This document shows, in pieces, positions 8,498-16,666 of a DNA stretch of 46,342 bases; position 1 is the first letter of the stretch; each line of letters opens with the position of its first letter. The notes under the pieces are model-generated. The model made no database searches. It had not been told where the DNA came from and worked only from the letters and a program-made list of their open reading frames with translations. Origin of the DNA: Acidobacteriaceae bacterium. Its GTDB lineage: Bacteria; Acidobacteriota; Terriglobia; Terriglobales; Acidobacteriaceae. The stretch covers positions 46,824 to 93,165 of the forward strand of contig PLCO01000049.1 in the NCBI GenBank assembly GCA_003134815.1, given 5' to 3'. The position numbers were made by a program, and so were the translations under genes.

Positions 8498-9345
8498 TTG
8501 AGATTCGCAGTTGCGAAGGATTTGACGAGCAAGGAATCGACGAATTAGAAGCGTGCGTCCAGCTCCAGATCGAGACCTGGGGCTACGACCAAAGCGATTT
8601 GACTCCCCGCAAGACTTTTCTCCTCGCACAGAAAATCGGCGGCCAGGTGATCGGCGCTTTTGACCGCGAACCTGGCGGCAAATCGGCTCAAACGCTCGTT
8701 GGTTTCGCCATGTCTTTGCCGGGGATCAAGCAGATTCAAAATGGTCCTCAGCCCTACCTTCACTCGCACATGCTGGCCGTCCGCGCTTCTCACCGCAATC
8801 GCGGCATTGGCGCGCAACTCAAATGGGAGCAACGGCGTGAAGCGCTTTCTCGCGGAATCTGCCACATGGAATGGACCTTCGATCCGCTGCAGGTCACAAA
8901 CGCTTTCCTCAATATCCACAGGCTGGGCGCCATTTCTCGCGCCTATCTTGTGGATTTCTATGGTGTATCCTCTTCTCGACTGCAGGGTGGGCTGCCAACC
9001 GACCGTCTTTTGGCGGAATGGGAGTTGGATTCACCAAGAGTGGAAGCAATCCATGCTCGACGCCCGGTAGCCGTCGAGGACTTTCAGGAACGAATATTGG
9101 TACCAGCTCCCATTGGCCAATGGAAGGCCAGCGATCGAAGCCGCCAACAGGCCCGCGCTGTCCAGCTGGAGAATCAGCAAAAGTTTCAGGCAGCATTTTC
9201 CCAGGGACTGGCGGTACTTGGTTTCTCTCGCGATGCGGAAGGAAACGGAGTCTTTGAATTGGGTCCCCTGACCCAAATGGAATCAAGTCCCCAAAAGGAA
9301 TCAACTCAAGGTTCTGCTTTTTCCAAGGAATGCAAAACTTTTTGA
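8494..9345 (+). CDS. GNAT-family acyltransferase (COG3375-like)
   Basis: A 283-residue GNAT protein of the type often found beside N-acylamino-acid racemases. The start MIEIRSCEGFDEQ at 8494 overlaps the mazG stop. The acyl-CoA binding loop is RNRGIGAQLK (about residues 109-118), preceded by the strand LHSHMLAVRASH. Conserved family sequence continues with MEWTFDPLQVTNAFLNIHRLG and VDFYGVSSSRLQGGLPTDRLL. The gene after it encodes an OSBS/NSAR-type enolase. In the pathway described for Geobacillus kaustophilus, a GNAT protein N-succinylates D-amino acids for an N-succinylamino-acid racemase; this protein may do the same, by inference. The last 25 residues look like a recent repeat-derived tail (MESSPQKESTQG), encoded by an 18-base direct repeat and preceded by a hairpin at 9259-9276. 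Confidence 0.88.
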   Translation: MIEIRSCEGFDEQGIDELEACVQLQIETWGYDQSDLTPRKTFLLAQKIGGQVIGAFDREPGGKSAQTLVGFAMSLPGIKQIQNGPQPYLHSHMLAVRASHRNRGIGAQLKWEQRREALSRGICHMEWTFDPLQVTNAFLNIHRLGAISRAYLVDFYGVSSSRLQGGLPTDRLLAEWELDSPRVEAIHARRPVAVEDFQERILVPAPIGQWKASDRSRQQARAVQLENQQKFQAAFSQGLAVLGFSRDAEGNGVFELGPLTQMESSPQKESTQGSAFSKECKTF

Positions 9346-9400
9346 GACAACTTTATGAGACCAACTCTATGAGACCGACTCTATGAGACCAATTCTATGA
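9341..9400 (+). repeat. 14-bp tandem repeat forming a chain of coupled mini-ORFs
   Basis: ATGAGA recurs at 9355, 9369, 9383 and 9397, exactly 14 bases apart; the last is the start of the racemase gene. A degenerate copy covers the GNAT stop (TGAGACAACTTTATGAGA). Each of the first three ATGs opens a five-codon frame (ATGAGACCAACTCTATGA, encoding MRPTL, MRPTL and MRPIL). Its TGA overlaps the next ATG as ATGA. Ribosomes could therefore step from the GNAT stop to the racemase start by repeated termination and re-initiation. Confidence 0.9.
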
Positions 9401-10521
9401 GAATCGATGCGATCATCCTGCGTGAACTGCATATGCCGCTGGTGCGTCCTTTTGAGACCAGCTTTGGAGTCACTCGCGATCGACGGATTATTCTGGCCGA
9501 GGTGCAGTCTGAAGGACTGAGCGGCTGGGGCGAATGCACCGCCGGCGAGCGCCCGTTCTTTTCCAGCGAATCCACCGATTCAGCCTGGCAGGTGCTCGTT
9601 CAGGAGCTTGCGCCGATGCTCGCGACCTCGTCTCCCGAGCATGGCGGCGATTGTCCAGGCATCTTCCGTGCGGTGCGCGGCAACCCGATGGCGAAAGCCA
9701 CGCTCGAGAATTCAATCTGGGATTTGGAGGCGCAGCGCGAAGGCGTCTCGCTCTCCCGTTTGCTGGGCGGCGTGCGCGACAGCATTGTCTGCGGAGTCTC
9801 CATCGGCATTCAGCCCTCCATCCAGGAATTGCTTTCGATCATCGAGCGCGAACTGGCCGTCGGCTATCAGCGCATCAAGCTCAAGTGTAAGCCGGGTTGG
9901 GATGTTGAAGTCTTTGAGCGCGTCCGCAGCCGTTGGCCCGGCATCCTGCTCAGTTGTGACGCAAATTCAGCCTATCGCCTGCGCGACGAAGACCACATTG
10001 CCTCCTTCGACGCGTTCGATCTGCTCATGGTCGAGCAGCCTCTGTGGCACGACGACTTTTACTTCCACTCCGTGCTGCAAAAGCGGATGAATACGCCCAT
10101 CTGCCTCGACGAATCCATCCGCAACCGGCGCGACGCGCTGGCGGCCATCGAGATGGAGTCCTGCAAGATCATCAACGTCAAACTGGGCCGCGTGGGCGGA
10201 TTCTCCGAGGCCATTGCCGTGCACAACGCGGCCATGGAGCGGGATATTCCTCTCTGGTGCGGCGGCATGCTCGAGTCCGGCGTGGGCCGTGCTCACAACA
10301 TTGCGCTGTCAACTTTGGAGGGTTTCACGCTGCCGGGTGATGTCTCGGCTTCGGCGCGCTATTTTGCCGACGACGTCATCGAGCCCGGCGTTACTGTATC
10401 CGCCGACGGCGAAATTGAGATTCCCGATACTCCCGGCCGCGGTTACGAGGTGCGTACCGATCTGATCGAACGACTGACCGCGCGTAAAGAGACGATCCGC
10501 GAGATGGCGCTCGTCGCCTAG
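9397..10521 (+). CDS. N-acylamino-acid racemase / o-succinylbenzoate synthase-type enolase
   Basis: This 374-residue protein is an enolase-superfamily member of the muconate-lactonizing subgroup, OSBS/NSAR type. The catalytic Lys pair is in YQRIKLKCKPGWD. The metal ligands are in LSCDANSAY (Asp), MVEQPLWHDD (Glu) and ICLDESIRN (Asp), the opposite Lys is in INVKLGRVGGF, and the NSAR/OSBS substrate motif is WCGGMLESGVGRAHN. Family members make o-succinylbenzoate for menaquinone and/or racemise N-succinylamino acids. No other men gene is nearby, and the upstream GNAT gene favours N-acylamino-acid racemisation; sequence alone cannot separate the two. The start is the last ATG of the 14-bp repeat, and no normal ribosome-binding site is visible, so translation probably depends on coupling. 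Confidence 0.92.
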   Translation: MRIDAIILRELHMPLVRPFETSFGVTRDRRIILAEVQSEGLSGWGECTAGERPFFSSESTDSAWQVLVQELAPMLATSSPEHGGDCPGIFRAVRGNPMAKATLENSIWDLEAQREGVSLSRLLGGVRDSIVCGVSIGIQPSIQELLSIIERELAVGYQRIKLKCKPGWDVEVFERVRSRWPGILLSCDANSAYRLRDEDHIASFDAFDLLMVEQPLWHDDFYFHSVLQKRMNTPICLDESIRNRRDALAAIEMESCKIINVKLGRVGGFSEAIAVHNAAMERDIPLWCGGMLESGVGRAHNIALSTLEGFTLPGDVSASARYFADDVIEPGVTVSADGEIEIPDTPGRGYEVRTDLIERLTARKETIREMALVA

Positions 10522-10869
10522 GTACAGCCTGGGCACGAATTTTTCAATCCGGACATGGCCGAGTTAACGGTCGTGCCGCGCCTTCCGCCGAGAGCCCGTC
10601 CTGCGCCTGTTCAGATTCATTTCTTGCTCGGAACTCTCTGCGTTCCATCTGCGTATTTCCAATGGTCGACCAAACTTCGCCGGCGAAGGTGCGTCTAAAA
10701 TCAAAGAATTCAGTATGCGCTTGAAATTCAGTCCATCTTTGGGCTGAGACGCCCATCGCAGTGATGGAAACGGAAGCCGCCGCCTGAACGAAGCGTGGCC
10801 GGGTCCTACAATGAATGTTGCTGTCAAAGCATAAGAACGGTCCTACAATTTTGCCCGGAGGCAGAAGAG
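10522..10869. other. Intergenic region upstream of the M13 peptidase gene
   Basis: No gene is supported in these 348 bases; frames through it lack family-like sequence. Its 3' end holds a direct repeat, GGTCCTACAAT, at 10802-10812 and 10839-10849 (period 37), and the candidate promoter described separately. Confidence 0.5.
10821..10849 (+). promoter_or_regulatory. Predicted promoter of the M13 peptidase gene
   Basis: CTGTCA (10821-10826), a 17-base spacer and TACAAT (10844-10849) match a sigma-70-type promoter. The start point would be near 10856, just ahead of the GGAGG site and the ATG at 10870. The -10 lies inside the second copy of the GGTCCTACAAT repeat. Confidence 0.45.
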
Positions 10870-12957
10870 ATGAATCGGCTTTTTCGAACAACCGCCCTGA
10901 TGTTGACCTGCGTCATGGTTCTCGCCCTAAACATTCCGGCTGCGCACGCTCAAGCTGCTGCCGCGGCGCCGATCGCGACGGAAAAACCAATCAAGCTTAT
11001 TCCCGGATTCGACAAGGACATCATCGATTCCTCGGTAGATCCCTGCTCGGATTTCTGGCAGTACGCTTGCGGAAACTTCGATAAACTCTACCCGATTCCA
11101 CCAGACAAAAGCGGTTACGGCACCGGGGCCATTGTTTATGACTACACGCAGGTCGTGCTGCATCAAATGCTCGACAAAGTTGCTCTTCCCAGCGCGCAGC
11201 ATACCCCCAATGAGCAGAAAATCGGCGATTACTACGGAAGCTGCATGAACGAGGACGCGATTCACGCCGACGGATTGAAGCCATTGCAGCCCGAACTCGA
11301 CAGAATCTCCGCGCTGACCGACAAGAAGCAACTTACAGCGCTGCTGGCCCACTACCAGATGATCAACGTGAACGCGTTTTTCGGTTACGGAGAAGAGCAG
11401 GACTTCAAAGATGCGCGCAAACAGATTGCAATCGTAGGTCAGGGTGGCCTCGGCTTGCCTGAGCGCGATTACTACTTCCGCACCGGCGATGCCGCGGAAA
11501 AAACGCGCACGGAATATGTCGCGCACATCGCGAATATGCTGGGCCTGATGGGCGAGCCAACGGACAAAGCCGCAGCCGACGCGCAGAAAATCATGACTCT
11601 GGAGACAGCGCTGGCCAAGGTCTCGCTTGACATCACGTCCGAGCGCGATCCGAACAATGTCTACCATCCCATGACGGTAGCCAAGCTCGCCGAACTGACT
11701 CCGGAGATCGACTGGCCGCAACTTTTCGCCGACACCGGCGAGCCGGGCATTACCGATTTGAACGTGGCCAATCCGGATTTCTTCAAGGGATTGCAGCCCG
11801 TTCTTGAGTCCACCGACCTAGAAACCATCAAGACCTATCTGCGCTGGCAATTGATCAATTCAACCCCGGCGTATGCCCTGCCCAAGGCGATGGATGATGA
11901 GAACTTTGATTTCTACGGGCACAAGTTGCGCGGGCAGCCTGTGCAGGCGGCGCGTTGGAAGCGATGCGTTGAAGCGACAGACGGCGCGCTCGGCGAAGCC
12001 CTCGGCCAGGTCTATGTGACCTCGCAGTTTACCGCGGCAAACAAGGCATTCACGGTGCAGATGGTCCACGACATTGAAGGCGCGATGGACAAGGAGATCG
12101 ATGCGCAGGCATGGATGAGCGCCGAGACCAAAGAGAAGGCAGAGGCCAAGCTGCACATGGTGGCGGACAAAATCGGCTATCCCGATCACTGGCGTGATTA
12201 CTCGACATTGAAGGTGGTTCGCGGAGACGCGATTGGGAATGCATGGCGCGCAGCGGAGTTTGAGAATAAGCGCGAGTTAGCCAAGATAGGCAAGCCCGTC
12301 GACCGTGGCGAGTGGGGCATGAGCCCGGCAACCGTCAATGCCTACTACAGCCCGCTCATGAACGACATCAATTTCCCGGCGGGGATCCTGCAATCGCCTC
12401 TCTACGATCCAAACGGGACCGACCCCGTGAACTACGGGCACATCGGGGCCATTGTCGGCCATGAATTAACTCACGGCTTCGACGACCAGGGAAGCCAATT
12501 CGACGGCAACGGTAACCTGTCCGATTGGTGGACTCCCGATGACAAGAAAAACTTTGGCAAGATGACCGATTGCGAGGTGACCGAGTATGGAAACTTCACG
12601 GCGGTGGCCGATGCGAAGATAAACGGCAAGCTCACTCTGGGTGAGAACACCGCCGACAATGGCGGCCTGCGCCTGGCCTACGTCGCTTTTATGGAAGATG
12701 CCAAGCGCAAGAACATCGACCTGGACGCGAAGCAGGATGGGTACACGCCCATGCAGCATTTCTTTCTGGCGTTCGCGCAGGATTGGTGCGGAGCCACCCG
12801 CCCCGAGCAAATGAGGCTACAGGTTCAAACCGATCCGCACTCGCCGCGCCAGTTCCGTACTGATGGAGTGATTCAGAATATGCCCGAATTCGGAAAGGCC
12901 TTCGGGTGCAAGGTGGGACAGCCGATGATGCCCGCGAATTCGTGCCACGTTTGGTAA
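10870..12957 (+). CDS. Secreted M13-family zinc metallopeptidase (neprilysin-like)
   Basis: A 695-residue zinc endopeptidase of family M13. A clear signal peptide is at the start (MNRLFRTTALMLTCVMVLALNIPAAHAQA), so it acts outside the cytoplasm. The M13 N-terminal signature follows (SVDPCSDFWQYACGNF). The zinc motif HELTH is in IVGHELTHGFDDQG (about residue 530), with the third ligand and family motif in GENTADNGGLRLAY (about residue 592). The ending CHVW is the family's usual CxxW. Complete in length. The ATG at 10870 was chosen because GGAGG precedes it and it opens the signal peptide. It stands alone: 348 bases after the racemase gene and convergent with the next gene. Acidobacteria often carry many M13 paralogues; the substrate is unknown. 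Confidence 0.96.
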   Translation: MNRLFRTTALMLTCVMVLALNIPAAHAQAAAAAPIATEKPIKLIPGFDKDIIDSSVDPCSDFWQYACGNFDKLYPIPPDKSGYGTGAIVYDYTQVVLHQMLDKVALPSAQHTPNEQKIGDYYGSCMNEDAIHADGLKPLQPELDRISALTDKKQLTALLAHYQMINVNAFFGYGEEQDFKDARKQIAIVGQGGLGLPERDYYFRTGDAAEKTRTEYVAHIANMLGLMGEPTDKAAADAQKIMTLETALAKVSLDITSERDPNNVYHPMTVAKLAELTPEIDWPQLFADTGEPGITDLNVANPDFFKGLQPVLESTDLETIKTYLRWQLINSTPAYALPKAMDDENFDFYGHKLRGQPVQAARWKRCVEATDGALGEALGQVYVTSQFTAANKAFTVQMVHDIEGAMDKEIDAQAWMSAETKEKAEAKLHMVADKIGYPDHWRDYSTLKVVRGDAIGNAWRAAEFENKRELAKIGKPVDRGEWGMSPATVNAYYSPLMNDINFPAGILQSPLYDPNGTDPVNYGHIGAIVGHELTHGFDDQGSQFDGNGNLSDWWTPDDKKNFGKMTDCEVTEYGNFTAVADAKINGKLTLGENTADNGGLRLAYVAFMEDAKRKNIDLDAKQDGYTPMQHFFLAFAQDWCGATRPEQMRLQVQTDPHSPRQFRTDGVIQNMPEFGKAFGCKVGQPMMPANSCHVW

Positions 12958-13115
12958 TGACGGCGATCTGAAACGTATCTGATATTCAACACTGGCAGGT
13001 CCGCGGCGCAACCGTGTCCGCGCCGTACACCTGAATCTCGTAATTTCCTTGTGAATGCGCGGCAACGGGAGCTCAAACGAACGTCGCTAGGGCGGCGAAG
13101 CCGCAAGTGAGCAGC

Positions 13116-13538
13116 CTATATCGCGCCGGGCGGGGAAACAGCGGCATCGGCTGACGGAAACTCCTCTCTGTGACCCTCGGCTCGCTGCCAGAGGCGGTAA
13201 ACGACCAGAATTGATGAGTCAACCCAAGACGCGATTTTAAGCGAATCGACGAATGTCGCGGAATCAAAGTTCGGTCCTGTCCTTCGCCACTCAAGCAAAA
13301 CACAAACACACAACGTTACGAAAAAAAGACAGATCACCTTCCATTCGAATTTCTTCTTGTCTTTTTTTGAGAAATAAGCGCACATCGCAACAGGTAAGGC
13401 AAAAAGAAATGCAGTCAGAATGACGTGAGGCAAGCTCTGACGGTGATGGGCACGATTCAGTTCCTGGATAAATGCCAGGAAGAACGCACCTGCAAAATCG
13501 ACAAGAAATCTTTGCGCGCCCTTGAGATCTTCAAACAT
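13116..13538 (-). CDS. Small integral membrane protein of unknown function
   Basis: From ATG at 13538 (GGACGAGAAAGT upstream) this encodes 140 residues with two clear membrane helices (VILTAFLFALPVAMCAYF and WKVICLFFVTLCVCVLLEW). A hydrophobic N-terminal stretch (FLVDFAGAFFLAFIQEL) and the segment WVDSSILVVYRLW may be two more. The helices are joined by a basic loop (SKKDKKKFEWK). The same frame is open upstream into the ribokinase gene, but that part is a shadow. It lies 43 bases after ribokinase on the same strand and could be its last operon member. The codon use is less GC-rich than its neighbours, which may point to acquisition. I do not recognise the family. Confidence 0.65.
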   Translation of the reverse strand: MFEDLKGAQRFLVDFAGAFFLAFIQELNRAHHRQSLPHVILTAFLFALPVAMCAYFSKKDKKKFEWKVICLFFVTLCVCVLLEWRRTGPNFDSATFVDSLKIASWVDSSILVVYRLWQRAEGHREEFPSADAAVSPPGAI

Positions 13539-13581
13539 ACTTTCTCGTCCAGAGTAATCTTCGGTCTTTACGAGTATCTCG

Positions 13582-14538
13582 TCAACCGTTTTCCGTAACA
13601 AACACGTCCACTTCGGTCCGCGCCGGCATCGATGCGGCAGCGCCCTTGCGCGTGACACAGATGGCAGCAGCGGCATTGGCGAACCGCGCCGCAGTCCACG
13701 CGTCGTGGCACGAATCGGGGCTCTCGAGCAGCGCAACGGCGAACGCTCCGTTGAAGCAGTCTCCGGCGGCGACCGTATCGATTGCGTCGACTTTGAACGG
13801 CCTCACCCATCCGGCCTTTCCGCTGGCAACAGCGACATAGGCGCCCTCGCCTCCGCGCTTGAGCACTACGCCTCGCAGGCCTTTGGCCAGCAGGCGCTTT
13901 GCAGTGTCTTCTACGCTCACCCCGTCGCCAACATAGAAAGCCGCCTCGGTCTCGTTCGGTGTGAACCAGGCGATTTGCTCCCACACAGCCTCAGGCAATT
14001 CCGCTGCCGGCGCTGGGTCGAGCATCACTGGGACTCCGACACGCGCGCAAAGTTCCAGCGTATAACTCAGTGTATCTATTGGCAGCTCAAGCTGGCATAA
14101 GACCATTCCGGCGGAGCGAATGAGATCGGCGTGGCGATCGATGGTTGCGCGATCCATCTTGTGGTTCGCGCCCGGAACCACGACGATTGCATTGAGGCCG
14201 TCGTCGGCAACGAACATCGGCGCAAGCCCCGAAGAGCCTGCAGCCTGCGAGATCGCGTCCGTCGCCACGCCTGCGCGGCCCAGATTCTCGATGAGCTGCG
14301 GCCCGTAAGCGTCGTCACCGACCATTGCCACCATCGCCACGGGATAACCGAGCCGCGCAGCGGCTACGGCCTGGTTCGCGCCCTTGCCGCCCGGAGTCGT
14401 CTCAAATTTCGTGCCGATCAGCGTCTGCCCGATCGCCGGAATCCGCGGCGTGCGCGTGACCAGATCCATCATGATGCTGCCGACGACGACAATTGGTTTG
14501 CGCGTTTCGGTCAAAATCGTTTTGCGGTTTTCAACCAT
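13582..14538 (-). CDS. rbsK: Ribokinase (PfkB family sugar kinase)
   Basis: This 318-residue cytoplasmic kinase phosphorylates ribose (or a similar sugar) at the terminal hydroxyl with ATP. The N-terminal PfkB signature is GGKGANQAVAAARLG with the substrate-binding VVVGSIMMDL before it. The C-terminal signature, including the catalytic base, is DTVAAGDCFNGAFAVALL (Asp before AAGD). TPNETEAAF and VLKRGGEGA are also typical. It is nine bases downstream of the sugar-porter gene, so uptake and phosphorylation are coupled in one operon. The region before ATG 14538 has no good ribosome-binding site, consistent with coupling. Ribokinase fits best from the neighbour and the NxxQAVAAARLG form, but 2-keto-3-deoxygluconate or another pentose cannot be excluded. 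Confidence 0.88.
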   Translation of the reverse strand: MVENRKTILTETRKPIVVVGSIMMDLVTRTPRIPAIGQTLIGTKFETTPGGKGANQAVAAARLGYPVAMVAMVGDDAYGPQLIENLGRAGVATDAISQAAGSSGLAPMFVADDGLNAIVVVPGANHKMDRATIDRHADLIRSAGMVLCQLELPIDTLSYTLELCARVGVPVMLDPAPAAELPEAVWEQIAWFTPNETEAAFYVGDGVSVEDTAKRLLAKGLRGVVLKRGGEGAYVAVASGKAGWVRPFKVDAIDTVAAGDCFNGAFAVALLESPDSCHDAWTAARFANAAAAICVTRKGAAASMPARTEVDVFVTENG

Positions 14539-14547
14539 GGAGGAATC

Positions 14548-15546
14548 TCAATACAGCGGAGCCAGCGCCACAGCGCCCAACCCGGCTAAGAAGAAAATGA
14601 ACATCAGGACCAGAAATGCCTTGGCCTGTCGCGGAGCGCCGGCGAATTCGTGCCATACAAACACGCCCCAGCACGCAGACACCATGGTTGCGCCCTGACC
14701 AATGCTATAGGAGACCGCCGGACCCACCAGATGCGCTCCGGAGGCCAGGAAGTTGGCCACGCCGCCCGTGCACCAGATCGCTCCGCCGAGCATTCCAGCC
14801 AGATGCCAGCCGAGAGGCGCGCGCCGGTAACCGGCGCCATCCACAGGCTCTTTCCCGTCCAGCGGCTTTCTCATCAGCAGCCAATTCGCAGGCACTGCGG
14901 AAACGAGCACGCCAATCATAAAGAACATAGTCACGGCGTAGGGTCCCGGCGCAGCCGTGCCCGGAACGCCCTGCAACGCACGCGCCACAAACGGATAGAA
15001 GCAGCCCATCAGTACGCCGCAAACGAGACTGATAATGATGCCCCGCGCGGTCGTCGCTTTAGCGGTGCCTTCGCGCTTGCGGTACGCAGCCGCGTCCAGA
15101 ATAATGGCCACCACGACCAGCGCGACTCCACCGAACAGAAGTTTTGGATTGCCCACCGGTTTGAGGATGTAATTCGAGATTGCGCCAATCACCAGTGCCA
15201 GCCCAATCCCGACGGGGAAGGCGACCGCCAGTCCAGCCACATCGATAGCCGCGACCAACAGCAGGTTTGCCACGTTGAAGATTGCTCCGCCTGCAATCGC
15301 GTAGAGCATCGGTCCCGCTGCGGTATGCGTCAGATCGGTGAGGAAGGGCGTTCCTGCGTGTCCAATGCTGCCCGCCGTCAGGCCCCAGAAGATCGCCCCC
15401 GCCGCCATGCCGACCACGTAATCCCAATAGAAAAGCTGAAAGCGGTAGCCGGGACAGAGCTTGAGCGTGTTCGCCCACGATCCCCAGCAGATCATGGTCA
15501 GGATCGTGAGGCCCAACGCAGCCGGATATGTCTCCGGAAAAAGCAT
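14548..15546 (-). CDS. GRP-type sugar permease (DMT superfamily, RbsU/GlcU-like)
   Basis: A 332-residue inner-membrane protein with about ten hydrophobic helices, typical of the glucose/ribose porter family of the drug/metabolite transporter superfamily. Recognisable pieces are the first helix (LGLTILTMICWGSWANTLKL), YWDYVVGMAAGAIFWG, the Gly-rich GGAIFNVANLLLVAAIDVAGLAVAFPVGIG-like region, and WCTGGVANFLASGAHLVGPAVSYSIGQG-like sequence near the end. Such porters usually use an ion gradient and need no ABC partner. ATG at 15546 is preceded by GAGGGGA at about eight bases; the frame opens further upstream without a signal. The ribokinase gene follows after nine bases, which points to ribose or a similar pentose. 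Confidence 0.85.
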   Translation of the reverse strand: MLFPETYPAALGLTILTMICWGSWANTLKLCPGYRFQLFYWDYVVGMAAGAIFWGLTAGSIGHAGTPFLTDLTHTAAGPMLYAIAGGAIFNVANLLLVAAIDVAGLAVAFPVGIGLALVIGAISNYILKPVGNPKLLFGGVALVVVAIILDAAAYRKREGTAKATTARGIIISLVCGVLMGCFYPFVARALQGVPGTAAPGPYAVTMFFMIGVLVSAVPANWLLMRKPLDGKEPVDGAGYRRAPLGWHLAGMLGGAIWCTGGVANFLASGAHLVGPAVSYSIGQGATMVSACWGVFVWHEFAGAPRQAKAFLVLMFIFFLAGLGAVALAPLY

Positions 15547-15691
15547 CTTAATTCCCCTCGGCCGGTATCGGGACGCCCGGCAAGAATGGAACCATAACAC
15601 ATCGGCGCTGCTGCTGTTTAGTGCGCAAGGTAAATGTAATTTCTTAGGAAATCGTGCCGCTCGGTAAATGCTCGCGAAAGATCAGGTCGGA

Positions 15692-16666
15692 TTATTGCTT
15701 CGCCGCCTTTACCGCCTCCGTCAGCGCAGGAACCACCTCGAATAAGTCGCCGACGATTCCGTAGTCAGACACCTCAAAGATTGGCGCATCGGGGTCCTTG
15801 TTGATGGCCACGATGCACTGCGAGCCTTTCATGCCGACCAGGTGCTGAATCGCCCCCGAGATTCCCACGGCGAGATAGAGCCGAGGCGCAACGGTTTGGC
15901 CCGAGCTGCCCACCTGCCGCTCCATGGGCAGCCATCCGTTATCGCAAATGGGCCGCGAAGCTGCCAACTCCGCGCCGAGCGCCGTAGCGAGTTCCTGCAC
16001 CATGGGAAGGTTCTGCGCGTCCTTGATTCCGCGCCCCACGCTAACGATTCTTTGCGCCGAGCCGAGATCGACCGTCTGCTCGGACCCACGAAAGGGCTCA
16101 CTGGGCTTGGTGCGGATTTGCGTCGCATCAAGATTTGGGCTGAAGAGTTCAACCGGTGCTTTGGTCCCTCGCGGCCCTGCGCCAGTGTCCGCACGAGACG
16201 CCCCTGCCTGCACCGAGACGAAGCACGGTCCATTGCCGGAATGCCGGTAGCTTCCGTTTAGCCGCCCCTGCATGAGTTGCCTGGTAAACACAGGCCCTTC
16301 GCCGATTCCCACCACGTCGCCGATCAACACCTGACCCATGCGACAGGCCAGCGCAGGAGCGTAATCGCGCGCCTGGTACGTGTGCGCGAAAACCACCCAC
16401 TTCGTGGCGTCCTGGCTTTGGATGAGTTGTTGCAATGCGGCGCAAAAACTGTCCGCTGTGTACTGCGCGAGCAGCGGATGCTCAACGCGAATAACTTTGC
16501 TGACGGATTTCTCGGCTGCTTCCCGAGCAAGTGACTCCGTGGTCGCGCCGATCACAACCGCGGTGATGCTTTCTGCGGGTGCGAGCAGCGTCGCGGCGGC
16601 GAGCGCTTCCCAACTGGCCCGCCTGATCTTCCCGCTAGTCTCCTCAAGAACCAGAAGAATGCTCAT
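15692..16666 (-). CDS. etfA: Electron transfer flavoprotein alpha subunit
   Basis: EtfA (324 residues) holds FAD and, with EtfB, carries electrons from acyl-CoA dehydrogenases. The C-terminal FAD-domain signature is clear: LYLAVGISGAIQHLVGMKG, CIVAINKDPDAPIFEVSDYGIVGDLFEVVPAL. The segment IVSVGRGIKD is also diagnostic. The N-terminal domain (MSILLVLEETSGKIRRASWEALAAA) is typical of the family. The start overlaps the etfB stop as ATGA (16663-16666), so the two subunits are made in step. It is the last gene of the operon with etfB and the membrane Fe-S oxidoreductase. Confidence 0.96.
   Translation of the reverse strand: MSILLVLEETSGKIRRASWEALAAATLLAPAESITAVVIGATTESLAREAAEKSVSKVIRVEHPLLAQYTADSFCAALQQLIQSQDATKWVVFAHTYQARDYAPALACRMGQVLIGDVVGIGEGPVFTRQLMQGRLNGSYRHSGNGPCFVSVQAGASRADTGAGPRGTKAPVELFSPNLDATQIRTKPSEPFRGSEQTVDLGSAQRIVSVGRGIKDAQNLPMVQELATALGAELAASRPICDNGWLPMERQVGSSGQTVAPRLYLAVGISGAIQHLVGMKGSQCIVAINKDPDAPIFEVSDYGIVGDLFEVVPALTEAVKAAKQ

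Noticed and set aside
14650..15597. 315-codon open frame antisense to the sugar porter
   Set aside because: His/Arg/Gln-rich composition with no hydrophobic or domain pattern; the minus-strand porter is clear.
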